Source of the DNA: Tsuneonella suprasediminis
GTDB taxonomy: Bacteria > Pseudomonadota > Alphaproteobacteria > Sphingomonadales > Sphingomonadaceae
Length of the DNA stretch: 64,000 nucleotides
Direction: 5' to 3'
NCBI RefSeq assembly: GCF_003605755.1
Contig: NZ_RAHJ01000003.1
Coordinates: 1-64,000 of the forward strand
Shown here: piece after piece, positions 1-6,516 of the stretch
How positions within the stretch are numbered: the first letter of the stretch is position 1
Layout: each line of letters opens with the position of its first letter
Notes under the pieces: model-generated
The model's input: the letters and a program-made list of their open reading frames with translations, nothing else
Told to the model about the DNA's origin: nothing
Database searches by the model: none
Position numbers and translations under genes: made by a program

Positions 1-77
1 GATGGGGCGATCGGCAGAACCCGGCAGATCGGCTCGACCCCATACTCACCCCGATGCTCATCAATGAAGCTGGTCAT
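1..77 (-). CDS. IS3-family transposase OrfB, N-terminal fragment
   Basis: Only about 25 codons are inside the window. They read [20 protein letters not shown] and onward to LPIAP, the conserved opening of the IS3 OrfB integrase-core protein (an HTH_21 segment precedes the DDE domain, which is off the edge). The start ATG at 77-75 overlaps the TGA stop of OrfA (76-74) in the ATGA arrangement, so OrfB is translated by coupling or by frameshifting to an OrfAB fusion. It would catalyse cut-and-paste or copy-out transposition of its own element. Activity cannot be judged from this fragment. Confidence 0.8.
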   Translation of the reverse strand, partial: MTSFIDEHRGEYGVEPICRVLPIAP

Positions 78-400
78 CGCTTGAACGGGCGGTCGAGCTC
101 CGCCTGGGCAAAATATGCAGAGGCCTTGCGCAGGATCTCGTTGGCCTGGCGCAGCTCGCGGTTCTCGCGTTCCAGCGCCTTCAGCTTGTCTGCAACCTCC
201 ACCGGTACGCCGGCACGCTTGCCGCTGTTCACCTCGGCTTTCTTCACCCACTCCAGCAACGTGTGCCCTGAACAGCCAATCATCGCCGCTATGGATGTGA
301 TCGCTGCCCACCGGGATGGATGCTCGCTCTCTTGGTCCAGAACCAGGCGGACTGCCCGCTCGCGAACTTCCGGTGCAAACTTGTTCGTCGTCTTGCTCAT
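74..400 (-). CDS. IS3-family transposase OrfA (HTH_Tnp_1)
   Basis: A 108-residue protein, the normal size for OrfA. The N-terminal half (about residues 8-55) is a helix-turn-helix that would bind the element ends: [13 protein letters not shown] followed by [16 protein letters not shown]-like spacing. The C-terminal half (about 68-95) is a leucine-zipper coiled coil ([19 protein letters not shown]) used for multimerisation. It ends in RPFKR and overlaps orfB by four bases. The leader between 401 and 453 carries the terminal inverted repeat. It looks intact. Confidence 0.9.
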   Translation of the reverse strand: MSKTTNKFAPEVRERAVRLVLDQESEHPSRWAAITSIAAMIGCSGHTLLEWVKKAEVNSGKRAGVPVEVADKLKALERENRELRQANEILRKASAYFAQAELDRPFKR

Positions 401-453
401 CGTAGACCCTTCCTCTCAGGAGTTAGGGCCTCCGACAATCCCGGGGCGGTTCA

Positions 454-466
454 AAATCCGTTTCAT
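454..466 (-). pseudogene. Start of a gene cut by the IS insertion
   Basis: Reading leftward, an ATG at 466-464 is preceded by the purine-rich sequence agagggggcgag, a strong Shine-Dalgarno. Only ATG AAA CGG ATT T remain before the IS end at 453. The rest of the gene, if it survives, is beyond the IS and outside the window. Because the site lies just downstream of a tRNA 3' end, the broken gene may be the first gene of an integrated island, but its product cannot be told from four codons. Confidence 0.3.
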
Positions 467-541
467 CTCGCCCCCTCTAAATGATCGATTGTGCGGGGAA
501 TTTTTCACCTTTGCTGTCAACATGCTAGAGATTTGCACGCT

Positions 542-563
542 GTTACCCCAATCGTTACCCCAA
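542..563. repeat. Two direct repeats of gttaccccaa, 12-nt period
   Basis: gttaccccaa occurs at 542-551 and again at 554-563, about 55 bp from the 3' end of tRNA-Lys. Short direct repeats at this position relative to a tRNA are what integrase arm-binding sites look like. This reading is an inference; no integrase gene is visible next to them because the IS interrupts the region. Confidence 0.4.
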
Positions 564-617
564 ACGAAAAACTTCGCCACAAGGTAGGATAAAATCTCGT
601 CTAAGCTATTGAAAAGG

Positions 618-693
618 TGGTGAGCCCTGCTGGGTTCGAACCAGCGACCTACTGATTAAAAGTCAGTTGCTCTACCGACTGAGCTAAGGGCCC
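618..693 (-). tRNA. tRNA-Lys (anticodon UUU)
   Basis: A 76-nt cloverleaf with encoded CCA (618-620 on the plus strand reads tgg). The acceptor stem GGGCCCT pairs with AGGGCTC including one G-U pair, the T arm holds ggttcgaa, and the anticodon loop ctTTTaa places the UUU anticodon at 660-658. Its 5' ten bases overlap the end of folK. The 3' end faces the IS-interrupted region to the left, the usual polarity for a tRNA used as an island attachment site. Confidence 0.96.
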
Positions 694-1208
694 GACCACG
701 CGGGGGGCACTAGCAGCGTCACCGTATGGGTCAAGCGGTGAAGTAACTGGCGTAGTGTATAGCCCGATATTGGATCGCGCCAGTCGGGCGCAATCGTGGC
801 AGCCGGAGCGAGGGCGAAGGTGCGCTGGCGGAACAGCGGATGCGGGATAGTGAGGTTCGGGCTGAACCAGGTTCCGCCACTCCACAACAGGATATCCAGA
901 TCGAGTACCCGTGCGGACCACGGCTGGCCGGTGCGTTTGCGGCCGAAAGCGGCCTCTATCGCCTGAAGCGTGGCCAGGAGCGCCTCTGGCCCCAGATTGG
1001 TCGCGATCATTGCGGCGGTGTTGGCGTATCGCCTCCGCGAAGGGCCGAGCGGGGCGCTTTCCATGATCGGGGCAATGGCCTGCAGTTCCAGCCCAGTGTC
1101 CTGCATCGCGGCGATTGCCGCAGAGAGAACTTTGCGCGGCGAACCATGCCTGATGTGTCGCACGTTGGAACCGAGCGCGACGATATAGCAATGCCCGAGC
1201 TGGCGCAT
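684..1208 (-). CDS. folK: 2-amino-4-hydroxy-6-hydroxymethyldihydropteridine diphosphokinase
   Basis: The 174-residue protein is the size of monofunctional HPPK, which transfers pyrophosphate from ATP to the pterin alcohol in folate synthesis in the cytoplasm. The N-terminus has the family opening YIVALGSN, the middle has the RTGQPWSARVLDLDILLW stretch that matches the catalytic/ATP region (R-x-x-x-x-D-x-D-I-L), and IPHPLFRQRTFALAPAATIAP is the conserved C-terminal block. It lies seven bases downstream of aguB and is probably cotranscribed with it. Its TAG stop (686-684) lies inside the 5' end of tRNA-Lys, a ten-base overlap. Confidence 0.93.
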   Translation of the reverse strand: MRQLGHCYIVALGSNVRHIRHGSPRKVLSAAIAAMQDTGLELQAIAPIMESAPLGPSRRRYANTAAMIATNLGPEALLATLQAIEAAFGRKRTGQPWSARVLDLDILLWSGGTWFSPNLTIPHPLFRQRTFALAPAATIAPDWRDPISGYTLRQLLHRLTHTVTLLVPPAWSGP

Positions 1209-1214
1209 AAAGAA

Positions 1215-2066
1215 TCAGATATCTTGCGCGATTCGGCCGTAGAGCTGTGGCCTCCGGTCGCGGAAGAAGCCCATTCCCGCGCGATGCTTGGCTGCCTGTG
1301 CCAGATCGATCCGGGCAACGATCACGCCGCTGTCGTTCGCGCCGAATTCAGCCAGATAGTCGCCCCATTCGTCAGTGATGAAGCTGTGGCCATAAAATGC
1401 CTGCCCGTCTTCGCTCCCGATCCGGTTCGCGGCGATCATCGGCATACAGTTGCTGACCGCGTGGCCCAGCATGGCCCGCCGCCACATCCGACTGGTGTCC
1501 AAGTCTGCATCATAGGGTTCGGAGCCGATGGCCGTGGGATAGAACAGCAGTTCCGCCCCCATCAGCGCCATCACGCGGGCGCATTCGGGATACCACTGGT
1601 CCCAGCAGATGCCCACGCCAATGCGGGTGCCGCACACGTTCCACACTTTGAACCCGTCGTTGCCGGGGCGGAAATAGTACTTCTCTTCGTACCCCGGCCC
1701 ATCGGGAATATGGCTCTTGCGATATGTGCCGAGGATTTCGCCATCGGTGCCGATCATCGCCAGCGTGTTGTAGTAATGGTGCCCGTCACGTTCGAAGAAG
1801 CTGGTGGGGATCGCCACGCCCAGCTTCTGCGCCAGCGCCTGCATCGCGATTACCGAAGGATGTTCGCGGGTCGGGCGGGCGAGAGCGAACAACGCCTCGT
1901 CTTCCACTTTGCAGAAATAGGGGCCTGAAAACAGCTCCGGCGGCAACACGATCTGCGCGCCTTGTGCCGCAGCCTGTTCCACCAATGCGGATACGGCAGC
2001 GATATTGGCCTGCTCGTCGTGCGACGACAGGTCGAGTTGCAGGGCGGCGACGGTGATCTGGCTCAT
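1215..2066 (-). CDS. aguB: N-carbamoylputrescine amidase
   Basis: A 283-residue nitrilase-superfamily amidohydrolase that converts N-carbamoylputrescine to putrescine, CO2 and ammonia, the last step of the agmatine route to putrescine. The catalytic Glu-Lys-Cys triad is visible: Glu in LPPELF (about residue 43), Lys in TYRKSHIPDGPG (about 116) and Cys in GVGICWDQWYPE (about 154). The length and the GPGYEEKYYFRPG block match AguB rather than other nitrilases. Agmatine deiminase is not in the window. It is followed closely by folK. The start is the ATG at 2066. Confidence 0.92.
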   Translation of the reverse strand: MSQITVAALQLDLSSHDEQANIAAVSALVEQAAAQGAQIVLPPELFSGPYFCKVEDEALFALARPTREHPSVIAMQALAQKLGVAIPTSFFERDGHHYYNTLAMIGTDGEILGTYRKSHIPDGPGYEEKYYFRPGNDGFKVWNVCGTRIGVGICWDQWYPECARVMALMGAELLFYPTAIGSEPYDADLDTSRMWRRAMLGHAVSNCMPMIAANRIGSEDGQAFYGHSFITDEWGDYLAEFGANDSGVIVARIDLAQAAKHRAGMGFFRDRRPQLYGRIAQDI

Positions 2067-2107
2067 GCGGGCGGATTACTGGGGCGGCTGGGCGAAGTCC
2101 ACGGCGA

Positions 2108-2923
2108 TTACCGCTTGCGGAACAACAGTGTCATACGGTCGCTCTCGCCCACGGCCTTGCGCGCTTCGTTTTTTGACGAAAGCCCCGGCGGCAGTTCCCA
2201 GACCCCGCCGGGCCAGTCCGCCGTGTCTTTCGGGTTGGCGTTGATCTCGCTTGTACCGACAAGGGCAAACCCGTGCGCTTCGACCAGGCCGATGACATCG
2301 CTTTGCCGCAAGTAGCCTTTGCCGCCGTCGGTATAATCGCCACTGGCCCACGGCCTGGCGCGATGCTGGACAATACCGAGCATCCCGTCGTCGGCCAGCA
2401 GATCGCGGATGCGGCCGAGCTCTATTCGCATCGCGCCCGAACGGAGCAGGTTATGCATCTCGCGGAAAATCAGCACCCGATTGACTGTACCCTGCAGAGC
2501 GTCGGGCAATTCGCTGGAGACATAAGCCGAGACTGGTGCGCCGGAGAGGTTCCACTTCGGGCTGGCTTCGGCGAACTTTGCCGGCAATGCCGCGAAATAG
2601 CGTGCGTTCCCTTCCGCTTGCGCGGCAGACGGATCGGGCATCAGGCCGATATACCGGCCGTTCTTGCCGAGATACGGCACAAGTATGCGGGTGTACCAGC
2701 CCCCGGCCGGCATATAATCGACCACGGTCATTCCCGGTTCGACGCCGAAGAACGCCAACGTCTGTGAGGGGTGGCGAAACGCGTCACGGGCGCGATCGTC
2801 GGTGCGATTGGCCTGTGCCAGTGCGGCCTCCATCGCCGGGGAGGTTTGTGGGTCGGCCAATGCGGGCGCAGGTACAGTGACAAAGGCAATAGCGGCGAGT
2901 GCAGCGGCTACTATGCGGCGCAT
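2108..2923 (-). CDS. Exported class I SAM-methyltransferase-like protein
   Basis: The 271-residue protein starts with a clear signal peptide (MRRIVAAALAAIAFVTVPAPALA, cleavage near residue 23), so it should be periplasmic. The mature part contains a Rossmann-like methyltransferase core: VEPGMTVVDYMPAGGWYTRIL resembles the SAM-binding motif I region, with the usual acidic-G-x-G pattern weakened to D-Y-M-P-A-G-G. LLADDGMLGIVQHRA is a later strand of the fold. Exported proteins of this kind recur in sphingomonads and related bacteria; substrate and even methyltransferase activity are unproven, since SAM is not expected in the periplasm. It is transcribed toward aguB with a 41-bp gap. Confidence 0.75.
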   Translation of the reverse strand: MRRIVAAALAAIAFVTVPAPALADPQTSPAMEAALAQANRTDDRARDAFRHPSQTLAFFGVEPGMTVVDYMPAGGWYTRILVPYLGKNGRYIGLMPDPSAAQAEGNARYFAALPAKFAEASPKWNLSGAPVSAYVSSELPDALQGTVNRVLIFREMHNLLRSGAMRIELGRIRDLLADDGMLGIVQHRARPWASGDYTDGGKGYLRQSDVIGLVEAHGFALVGTSEINANPKDTADWPGGVWELPPGLSSKNEARKAVGESDRMTLLFRKR

Positions 2924-3021
2924 GGTGTTCTCCCCTTCGTTGGAACTATGAACCTAAGCGATCGCGCGGCGATGACAAGCGGGCAGGTGCACCCTATCTC
3001 CTTGAACGAAGGAGATTTGGA

Positions 3022-3561
3022 ATGAGCGAGCAGGCAATCGTCGCCGGTGGATGCTTCTGGTGTACCGAAGCGGTGTTTCGCGATGTGATCGGCGTGAGCG
3101 CGGTCGAAAGCGGCTATATCGGCGGTACAGTGGCCGATCCGACTTACAAGCAGGTCTGCGGCGGGGATACCGGCCATGCCGAAGCGATCCGGGTGACATA
3201 CGATCCGGCGGTTATCACTTTGCCGGAAATCTACGACGTATTTCTTGGCACCCACGATCCGACCCAGCTCAACCGTCAGGGCAATGATGTGGGCACCCAG
3301 TATCGCAGCGCGATCTTTGTTGCCGACGACACCCAGCGCGAGGAAGCCCTGGCGGCAATCGCTCGCTGGAACAGCGATCATGCAGGCCAGCAGGCCGTGA
3401 CGACAATCGAAGACGTCACGACATGGTATCCCGCGGAGGATTACCATCAGGAGTATTGGGATGGCGAAGGGCAGCGCAACCCCTATTGCCTGGCTGTCAT
3501 TCCGCCCAAACTGATGAAGCTGCGTAAGAGCTTTGCCGCCAAGGTCCGGCCCGACGCCTGA
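3022..3561 (+). CDS. msrA: Peptide-methionine (S)-S-oxide reductase MsrA
   Basis: A 179-residue MsrA that repairs S-methionine sulfoxide. The catalytic Cys is in GGCFWCTEAVF at the N-terminus, and the family blocks SGYIGG, YKQVCGGDTGHAE, THDPTQLNRQGNDVGTQYRSAIF and YHQEYW follow in order. The start is set by aaggag at about 3009-3014, eight bases before the ATG; the longer open frame upstream reads into non-coding sequence. It is divergent from the exported methyltransferase-like gene. Reducing Cys residues near the C-terminus, present in some MsrA, are not evident except the Cys in NPYCLAV. Confidence 0.96.
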   Translation: MSEQAIVAGGCFWCTEAVFRDVIGVSAVESGYIGGTVADPTYKQVCGGDTGHAEAIRVTYDPAVITLPEIYDVFLGTHDPTQLNRQGNDVGTQYRSAIFVADDTQREEALAAIARWNSDHAGQQAVTTIEDVTTWYPAEDYHQEYWDGEGQRNPYCLAVIPPKLMKLRKSFAAKVRPDA

Positions 3562-3931
3562 CGCATTCGGCAATCCGTTCAGTCTCGCGTGTTCGAAGCT
3601 GAACGGTGGACCGCTTGTTACACAGTCCTGAAACTCTTTTCCCCTCGGCTCGCATGCCGATCCGGGCTCGCTTGTTTGCGTGCAGAAGGGAGAGGCGAGG
3701 TCGCGGCGCATCGCGGTCGGATAGGGCGCCTGTTCGCTGTAGGACAGTTGTGATCGCGGCAAGCAGCAGGTCTGACCAGCCTTAAGCCCTGTAAATGGAC
3801 GTTGTTACCATTGAGGTGCCTGCGCCCGTGCGCTCAACTGCGAACAGTCGATGGTCAGGTTCTGCCTGACCCGTGGCAATGCCGCCTCGCTTTGGATGAC
3901 CCGGGTCACGCAAGTTGTTACAAAAAACTTA
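3562..3931. other. Gene-free stretch with short hairpin, palindrome and TGTTAC motifs
   Basis: No supported gene. The interval holds a perfect 7-bp hairpin (ggtcagg/cctgacc, 3853-3871, loop ttctg), a perfect 12-bp palindrome tgacccgggtca (3897-3908), and three TGTTAC motifs at 3616 (tgttacaca), 3803 and 3916. The same tgttacaca occurs at 4946-4954 in the right inverted repeat of the neighbouring recombinase, so these may be recombinase-binding sites; this is inference. Confidence 0.45.
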
Positions 3932-4882
3932 TCATGCGTATTGAGTGCTAAGAATCAATGATTTCAATGAGATAACGGCGATACACTTTAACCAATTGTG
4001 TAACCTTTGGCAATTAAAAATCTTGGACACCGTCGACGTGCCCTGAGTGGCCGCGCTTACCTCTTTTGCCAACTGACGGATTTCTTCCTTATTATTTTCA
4101 GAGGTTTGCTGAAGATCTCCGCGTAGTTCGCGGCACGTGCGTTCCTGCACGACCGGACACGGGGGCACAGGCTCCGAAACGCTGGTCGGGCAACTGCAAC
4201 CGACCCATTCCGCTCCTTTCTGGAAATTATTCTCATTTGAATTCAATAGCATATTGCGGGATTCTGGGTGCGTCACTTTGCTACGGTGAATGGTGGTTTG
4301 GGGGCCTGGCCACATGCGGGCGGCGATCTCCCGCTCCTCCGGGCCTACGGCATGGGTATATATCGCGGTGGTTTTGAGATCCGCATGGCCGAGCCAGCGC
4401 TGGACGAGAGGCAGCGGTACCTTCTGCTGTATGGCGCGAATCGCGAACCCATGCCGCAGACCTTTGGGGGACGCCTGCTCTCCGACTACACCAGCGGCAA
4501 GCATTACGCTGCGAACATACCGATAAGCCGTCATACGCGCCCAGGGCCACAACCTATCGTTAGGTGCAGGAATATCTGAAACTAATATTTTTAGTATTTC
4601 GAGATAGTTATCTGGAATGGGAATGGATCTGAAATGCGTCTTTTTCCGCTTCTTCAGACTTTGAACGACGACCACTTTCTGATCGAAGTCGATCTGTTCG
4701 GCAGTAAGGGCGAGCGCTTCTGAGATACGACACCCTGAATGATACAGCATCAGGCAAAAGGCCCGGATCTGAAGCGGGCGCTTTTCCGCCGCCTCAAGAA
4801 ATGCATCCAATTCGGATGATGTCAGATACTTTCTCTGACCTCCGTCGGAAAACATCGCGAAATCATAATGCATATCATTCAT
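3932..4882 (-). CDS. Tyrosine recombinase (phage integrase family), catalytic domain with unusual C-terminal tail
   Basis: A 316-residue protein in which the catalytic domain begins almost at the N-terminus, with no core-binding (SAM-like) domain. Catalytic residues are visible: Arg in HSGCRISEAL (about 51), Lys in the beta hairpin (LKKRKKTHFRSIPI), HxxR in LRHGFAIR (about 145-148), the Trp/His in RWLGH (about 163-167) and the nucleophile Tyr in TTAIYTHA (about 175). The last ~110 residues match no family I recognise; they include a hydrophilic segment and end in a low-complexity tail. A 16-bp sequence within codons 294-298 is repeated inverted at 4947-4962. Base composition is much more AT-rich than the neighbours. 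It probably catalyses local inversion or integration. Confidence 0.85.
   Translation of the reverse strand: MNDMHYDFAMFSDGGQRKYLTSSELDAFLEAAEKRPLQIRAFCLMLYHSGCRISEALALTAEQIDFDQKVVVVQSLKKRKKTHFRSIPIPDNYLEILKILVSDIPAPNDRLWPWARMTAYRYVRSVMLAAGVVGEQASPKGLRHGFAIRAIQQKVPLPLVQRWLGHADLKTTAIYTHAVGPEEREIAARMWPGPQTTIHRSKVTHPESRNMLLNSNENNFQKGAEWVGCSCPTSVSEPVPPCPVVQERTCRELRGDLQQTSENNKEEIRQLAKEVSAATQGTSTVSKIFNCQRLHNWLKCIAVISLKSLILSTQYA
3989..4004 (+). repeat. Left copy of 16-bp inverted repeat flanking the recombinase
   Basis: taaccaattgtgtaac, an exact reverse complement of 4947-4962. Extending the match to the right adds three matching t and a g with two mismatches (about 20 of 22). The copy lies inside the 3' end of the recombinase frame, encoding LHNWL. 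The interval between the copies is 974 bp and contains nearly all of the recombinase gene and its promoter region. Confidence 0.85.
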
Positions 4883-4885
4883 GAG

Positions 4886-4909
4886 ATCAACAATTCCCTC
4901 ATTATTGAT
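4886..4909 (-). promoter_or_regulatory. Hairpin enclosing the recombinase ribosome-binding site
   Basis: atcaacaat (4886-4894) and attattgat (4901-4909) pair with one mismatch, leaving a six-base loop that reads gaggga on the coding strand. gaggga is the best Shine-Dalgarno for the ATG at 4882, twelve bases away. The RBS therefore sits in the loop of a small AT-rich hairpin, which may modulate translation or serve as an operator. Confidence 0.4.
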
Positions 4910-4946
4910 TAAATTTTAATTAGATTTCGTCAAAATATATCTAAAT

Positions 4947-4962
4947 GTTACACAATTGGTTA
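4947..4962 (-). repeat. Right copy of 16-bp inverted repeat flanking the recombinase
   Basis: gttacacaattggtta, the exact inverse of 3989-4004. It lies 64 bp upstream of the recombinase start and 420 bp upstream of the glycosyltransferase operon. Exchange between the two copies would invert the recombinase and its upstream region as a unit. Confidence 0.85.
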
Positions 4963-5382
4963 TTCCGTCACAACAGCTCAAATCAGCAAGAGTGTACAGG
5001 GAAAAACCATTTTGGCTGCAATTGTTTGCCTCCCCAAACTTGACCGGCAAAAATCTGGTTTGAATTCCAGCCGCTTACATTTGTTGGTGGGTGGAAATGG
5101 TAAATGCGCGCGAGGTACAGTTCTGGCGCGATTTCGCAGCGGCCCGCTGCATGGCGGTTTTTCCCTGCATTCCCCTGTTTCGATGGATGCTTCGTGCGCT
5201 GTCCCACGCGTTAGCTTGCGTTTGGGCGGTGGCGATAACTCGGATTCTTGCGTCCTGTCGCTCCCGGCAGGCCGCAAGGGGAGGTTGCGTTCTGGTCAGT
5301 CAACGATCCCAAACTGGCTGGGGCGTGACCTCCCAACTCTTCGCGGGCGCCATCGGGTTGCGGCTGCGGTCGGAGGTGGTCG

Positions 5383-6516
5383 ATGCGCGTAGGGGTCTCT
5401 GCTCTCCCGGCTGCAGGGGGCGATATCTGGAGTAATGGTATCGGGCAGAATGTATTTCATCTTGCCTGCCTGCTTCGGTCGATTCCCTTTGTTGAACAGG
5501 TGGTGCTGCTCGATTGCGGCGGGGAGGGGCAGTTGCCCGCGCATACTGAGCCCGTTGGTGGGCAGTTTCCTCTGATTCCCCTTGTTGAAGCAGATGGGGC
5601 GATTGATATCGCGATAGAGCTTTCGGGCGGGCTCGATGCTGAATGGACTCGACGGTTCCGCGCGCGGGGCGGTAAAGTGGTGACCCATTTGTGTGGGCAG
5701 CCTTATGCCGCACTGGTCGAGCCGACTATTTTCAGTCGTCCAGCTAATTATGGCCTTGCTGAACGCTGCGACGAAGTCTGGCTCTTGCCCAAGGACCGGC
5801 AATTCTCCGCGATGATGCGCGGGGTCCATCGCTGCCCGGTGGAAGAGGTGCCGTATCTTTGGTCGCCTGTCTTCCTCGACCACGCAGCCGAAATGGTTGA
5901 GCAGGAGGGGCTCAGTTTCGGTTATCGTGCCGGGGCGCTGGCCAAAGGGGCAGTGTCGGCGGCTATCTTCGAGCCCAATATTTCAACGATCAAAATGGGG
6001 ATTCTCCCTTTTTTGATCTGTGACGAGGTGCATCGCGCCGACCCCTCGGCGCTTGCCCGTCTGCGCTTCATGAACACGGCGCAATTTGCGAAGCATCACA
6101 CCTTCGTGATGATGGTTGGCAGATCGTCACTCTACAGCGCGGGGAAGGTGTCGCTGGAAGGGCGCGACTATTTTGCGCGGGTCATGGGGGGCGGGGTGGA
6201 CATCGTCGTGAGCCATCAGATCGATTGTCCGCAAAATTACCTCTACCTCGACGTGCTGGCAGGCGGATATCCGCTGATCCACAATTCGCCGCTGTTTGCC
6301 GACGTGGGGTATTATTACCCCGCGTCGGATGTCGATGCCGGACGCGCGCAGTTCGAACTGGCCTGCCGCGAGCATGACCGTAACCTCGCAAGCTATCGGG
6401 CGCGGGCGAATGAGAAAATCGCCTCGCTGAGTCCGGCAAATTCCGCGAACCGTGATGCCTATGCACGGCGATTGCTGGCGGTCACCAGTCGCTCCGCGCC
6501 GAGGTATGCGGCATGA
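5383..6516 (+). CDS. DUF2827 family protein, predicted glycosyltransferase (copy 1)
   Basis: The first of three DUF2827 paralogues in the operon, 377 residues. Family landmarks are the N-terminal WSNGIGQNVFHLACLL (the x-x-NG-I-x-Q-N block shared by all three copies), AIELS, FEPNISTIKMGILP, IVVSHQIDCPQNYLYLDVLAGGYPLIHNS and VGYYYPASD. The fold is believed to be a GT-B-like glycosyltransferase, but the family has no defined donor or acceptor, so function is inferred. No signal peptide; cytoplasmic. The start is supported by ggaggt a few bases upstream. Its stop overlaps the next start as ATGA. As the first gene after the recombinase region it probably carries the operon promoter upstream. Confidence 0.82.
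   Translation: MRVGVSALPAAGGDIWSNGIGQNVFHLACLLRSIPFVEQVVLLDCGGEGQLPAHTEPVGGQFPLIPLVEADGAIDIAIELSGGLDAEWTRRFRARGGKVVTHLCGQPYAALVEPTIFSRPANYGLAERCDEVWLLPKDRQFSAMMRGVHRCPVEEVPYLWSPVFLDHAAEMVEQEGLSFGYRAGALAKGAVSAAIFEPNISTIKMGILPFLICDEVHRADPSALARLRFMNTAQFAKHHTFVMMVGRSSLYSAGKVSLEGRDYFARVMGGGVDIVVSHQIDCPQNYLYLDVLAGGYPLIHNSPLFADVGYYYPASDVDAGRAQFELACREHDRNLASYRARANEKIASLSPANSANRDAYARRLLAVTSRSAPRYAA

Larger units (their letters stand above)
1..453 (-). mobile_element. IS3-family insertion sequence, truncated by the window edge
   Basis: The element carries the two overlapping reading frames typical of IS3-family transposases (orfA then orfB, both leftward). Its upstream end is recognisable: reading leftward from 453 the sequence begins TGAACCGCCCCGGGATTGTC, the start of a terminal inverted repeat of the kind found on this family. 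The other end lies beyond position 1, so intactness and target-site duplication cannot be judged. It sits between the tRNA-Lys gene and whatever lies to the left, and it interrupts a short reading frame that starts at 466. The family call is firm from OrfA and the OrfB N-terminus; the exact IS name is not known to me. Confidence 0.85.
4883..5382. other. AT-rich to GC-rich intergenic region ahead of the operon
   Basis: About the first 80 bp are very AT-rich (runs such as aaattttaattag and aaaatatatctaaatg) and are the likely promoter zone for the recombinase; -10-like hexamers can be found on both strands but none is compelling. From about 5060 the composition returns to the regional GC level. 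Two reading frames of over 100 codons here (ending near 5392 and 5435) lack a plausible start, motif or codon pattern and overlap the true start at 5383. An in-frame tail reading AFWSVNDPKLAGA then stop (5292-5330) has no start codon and may be a gene remnant or chance. Confidence 0.4.

Noticed and set aside
5012-5435. Two overlapping frames of over 100 codons just upstream of the first DUF2827 gene
   Set aside because: No convincing start or domain, Cys/Arg/Ser-rich translations, and they overlap the well-supported start at 5383.
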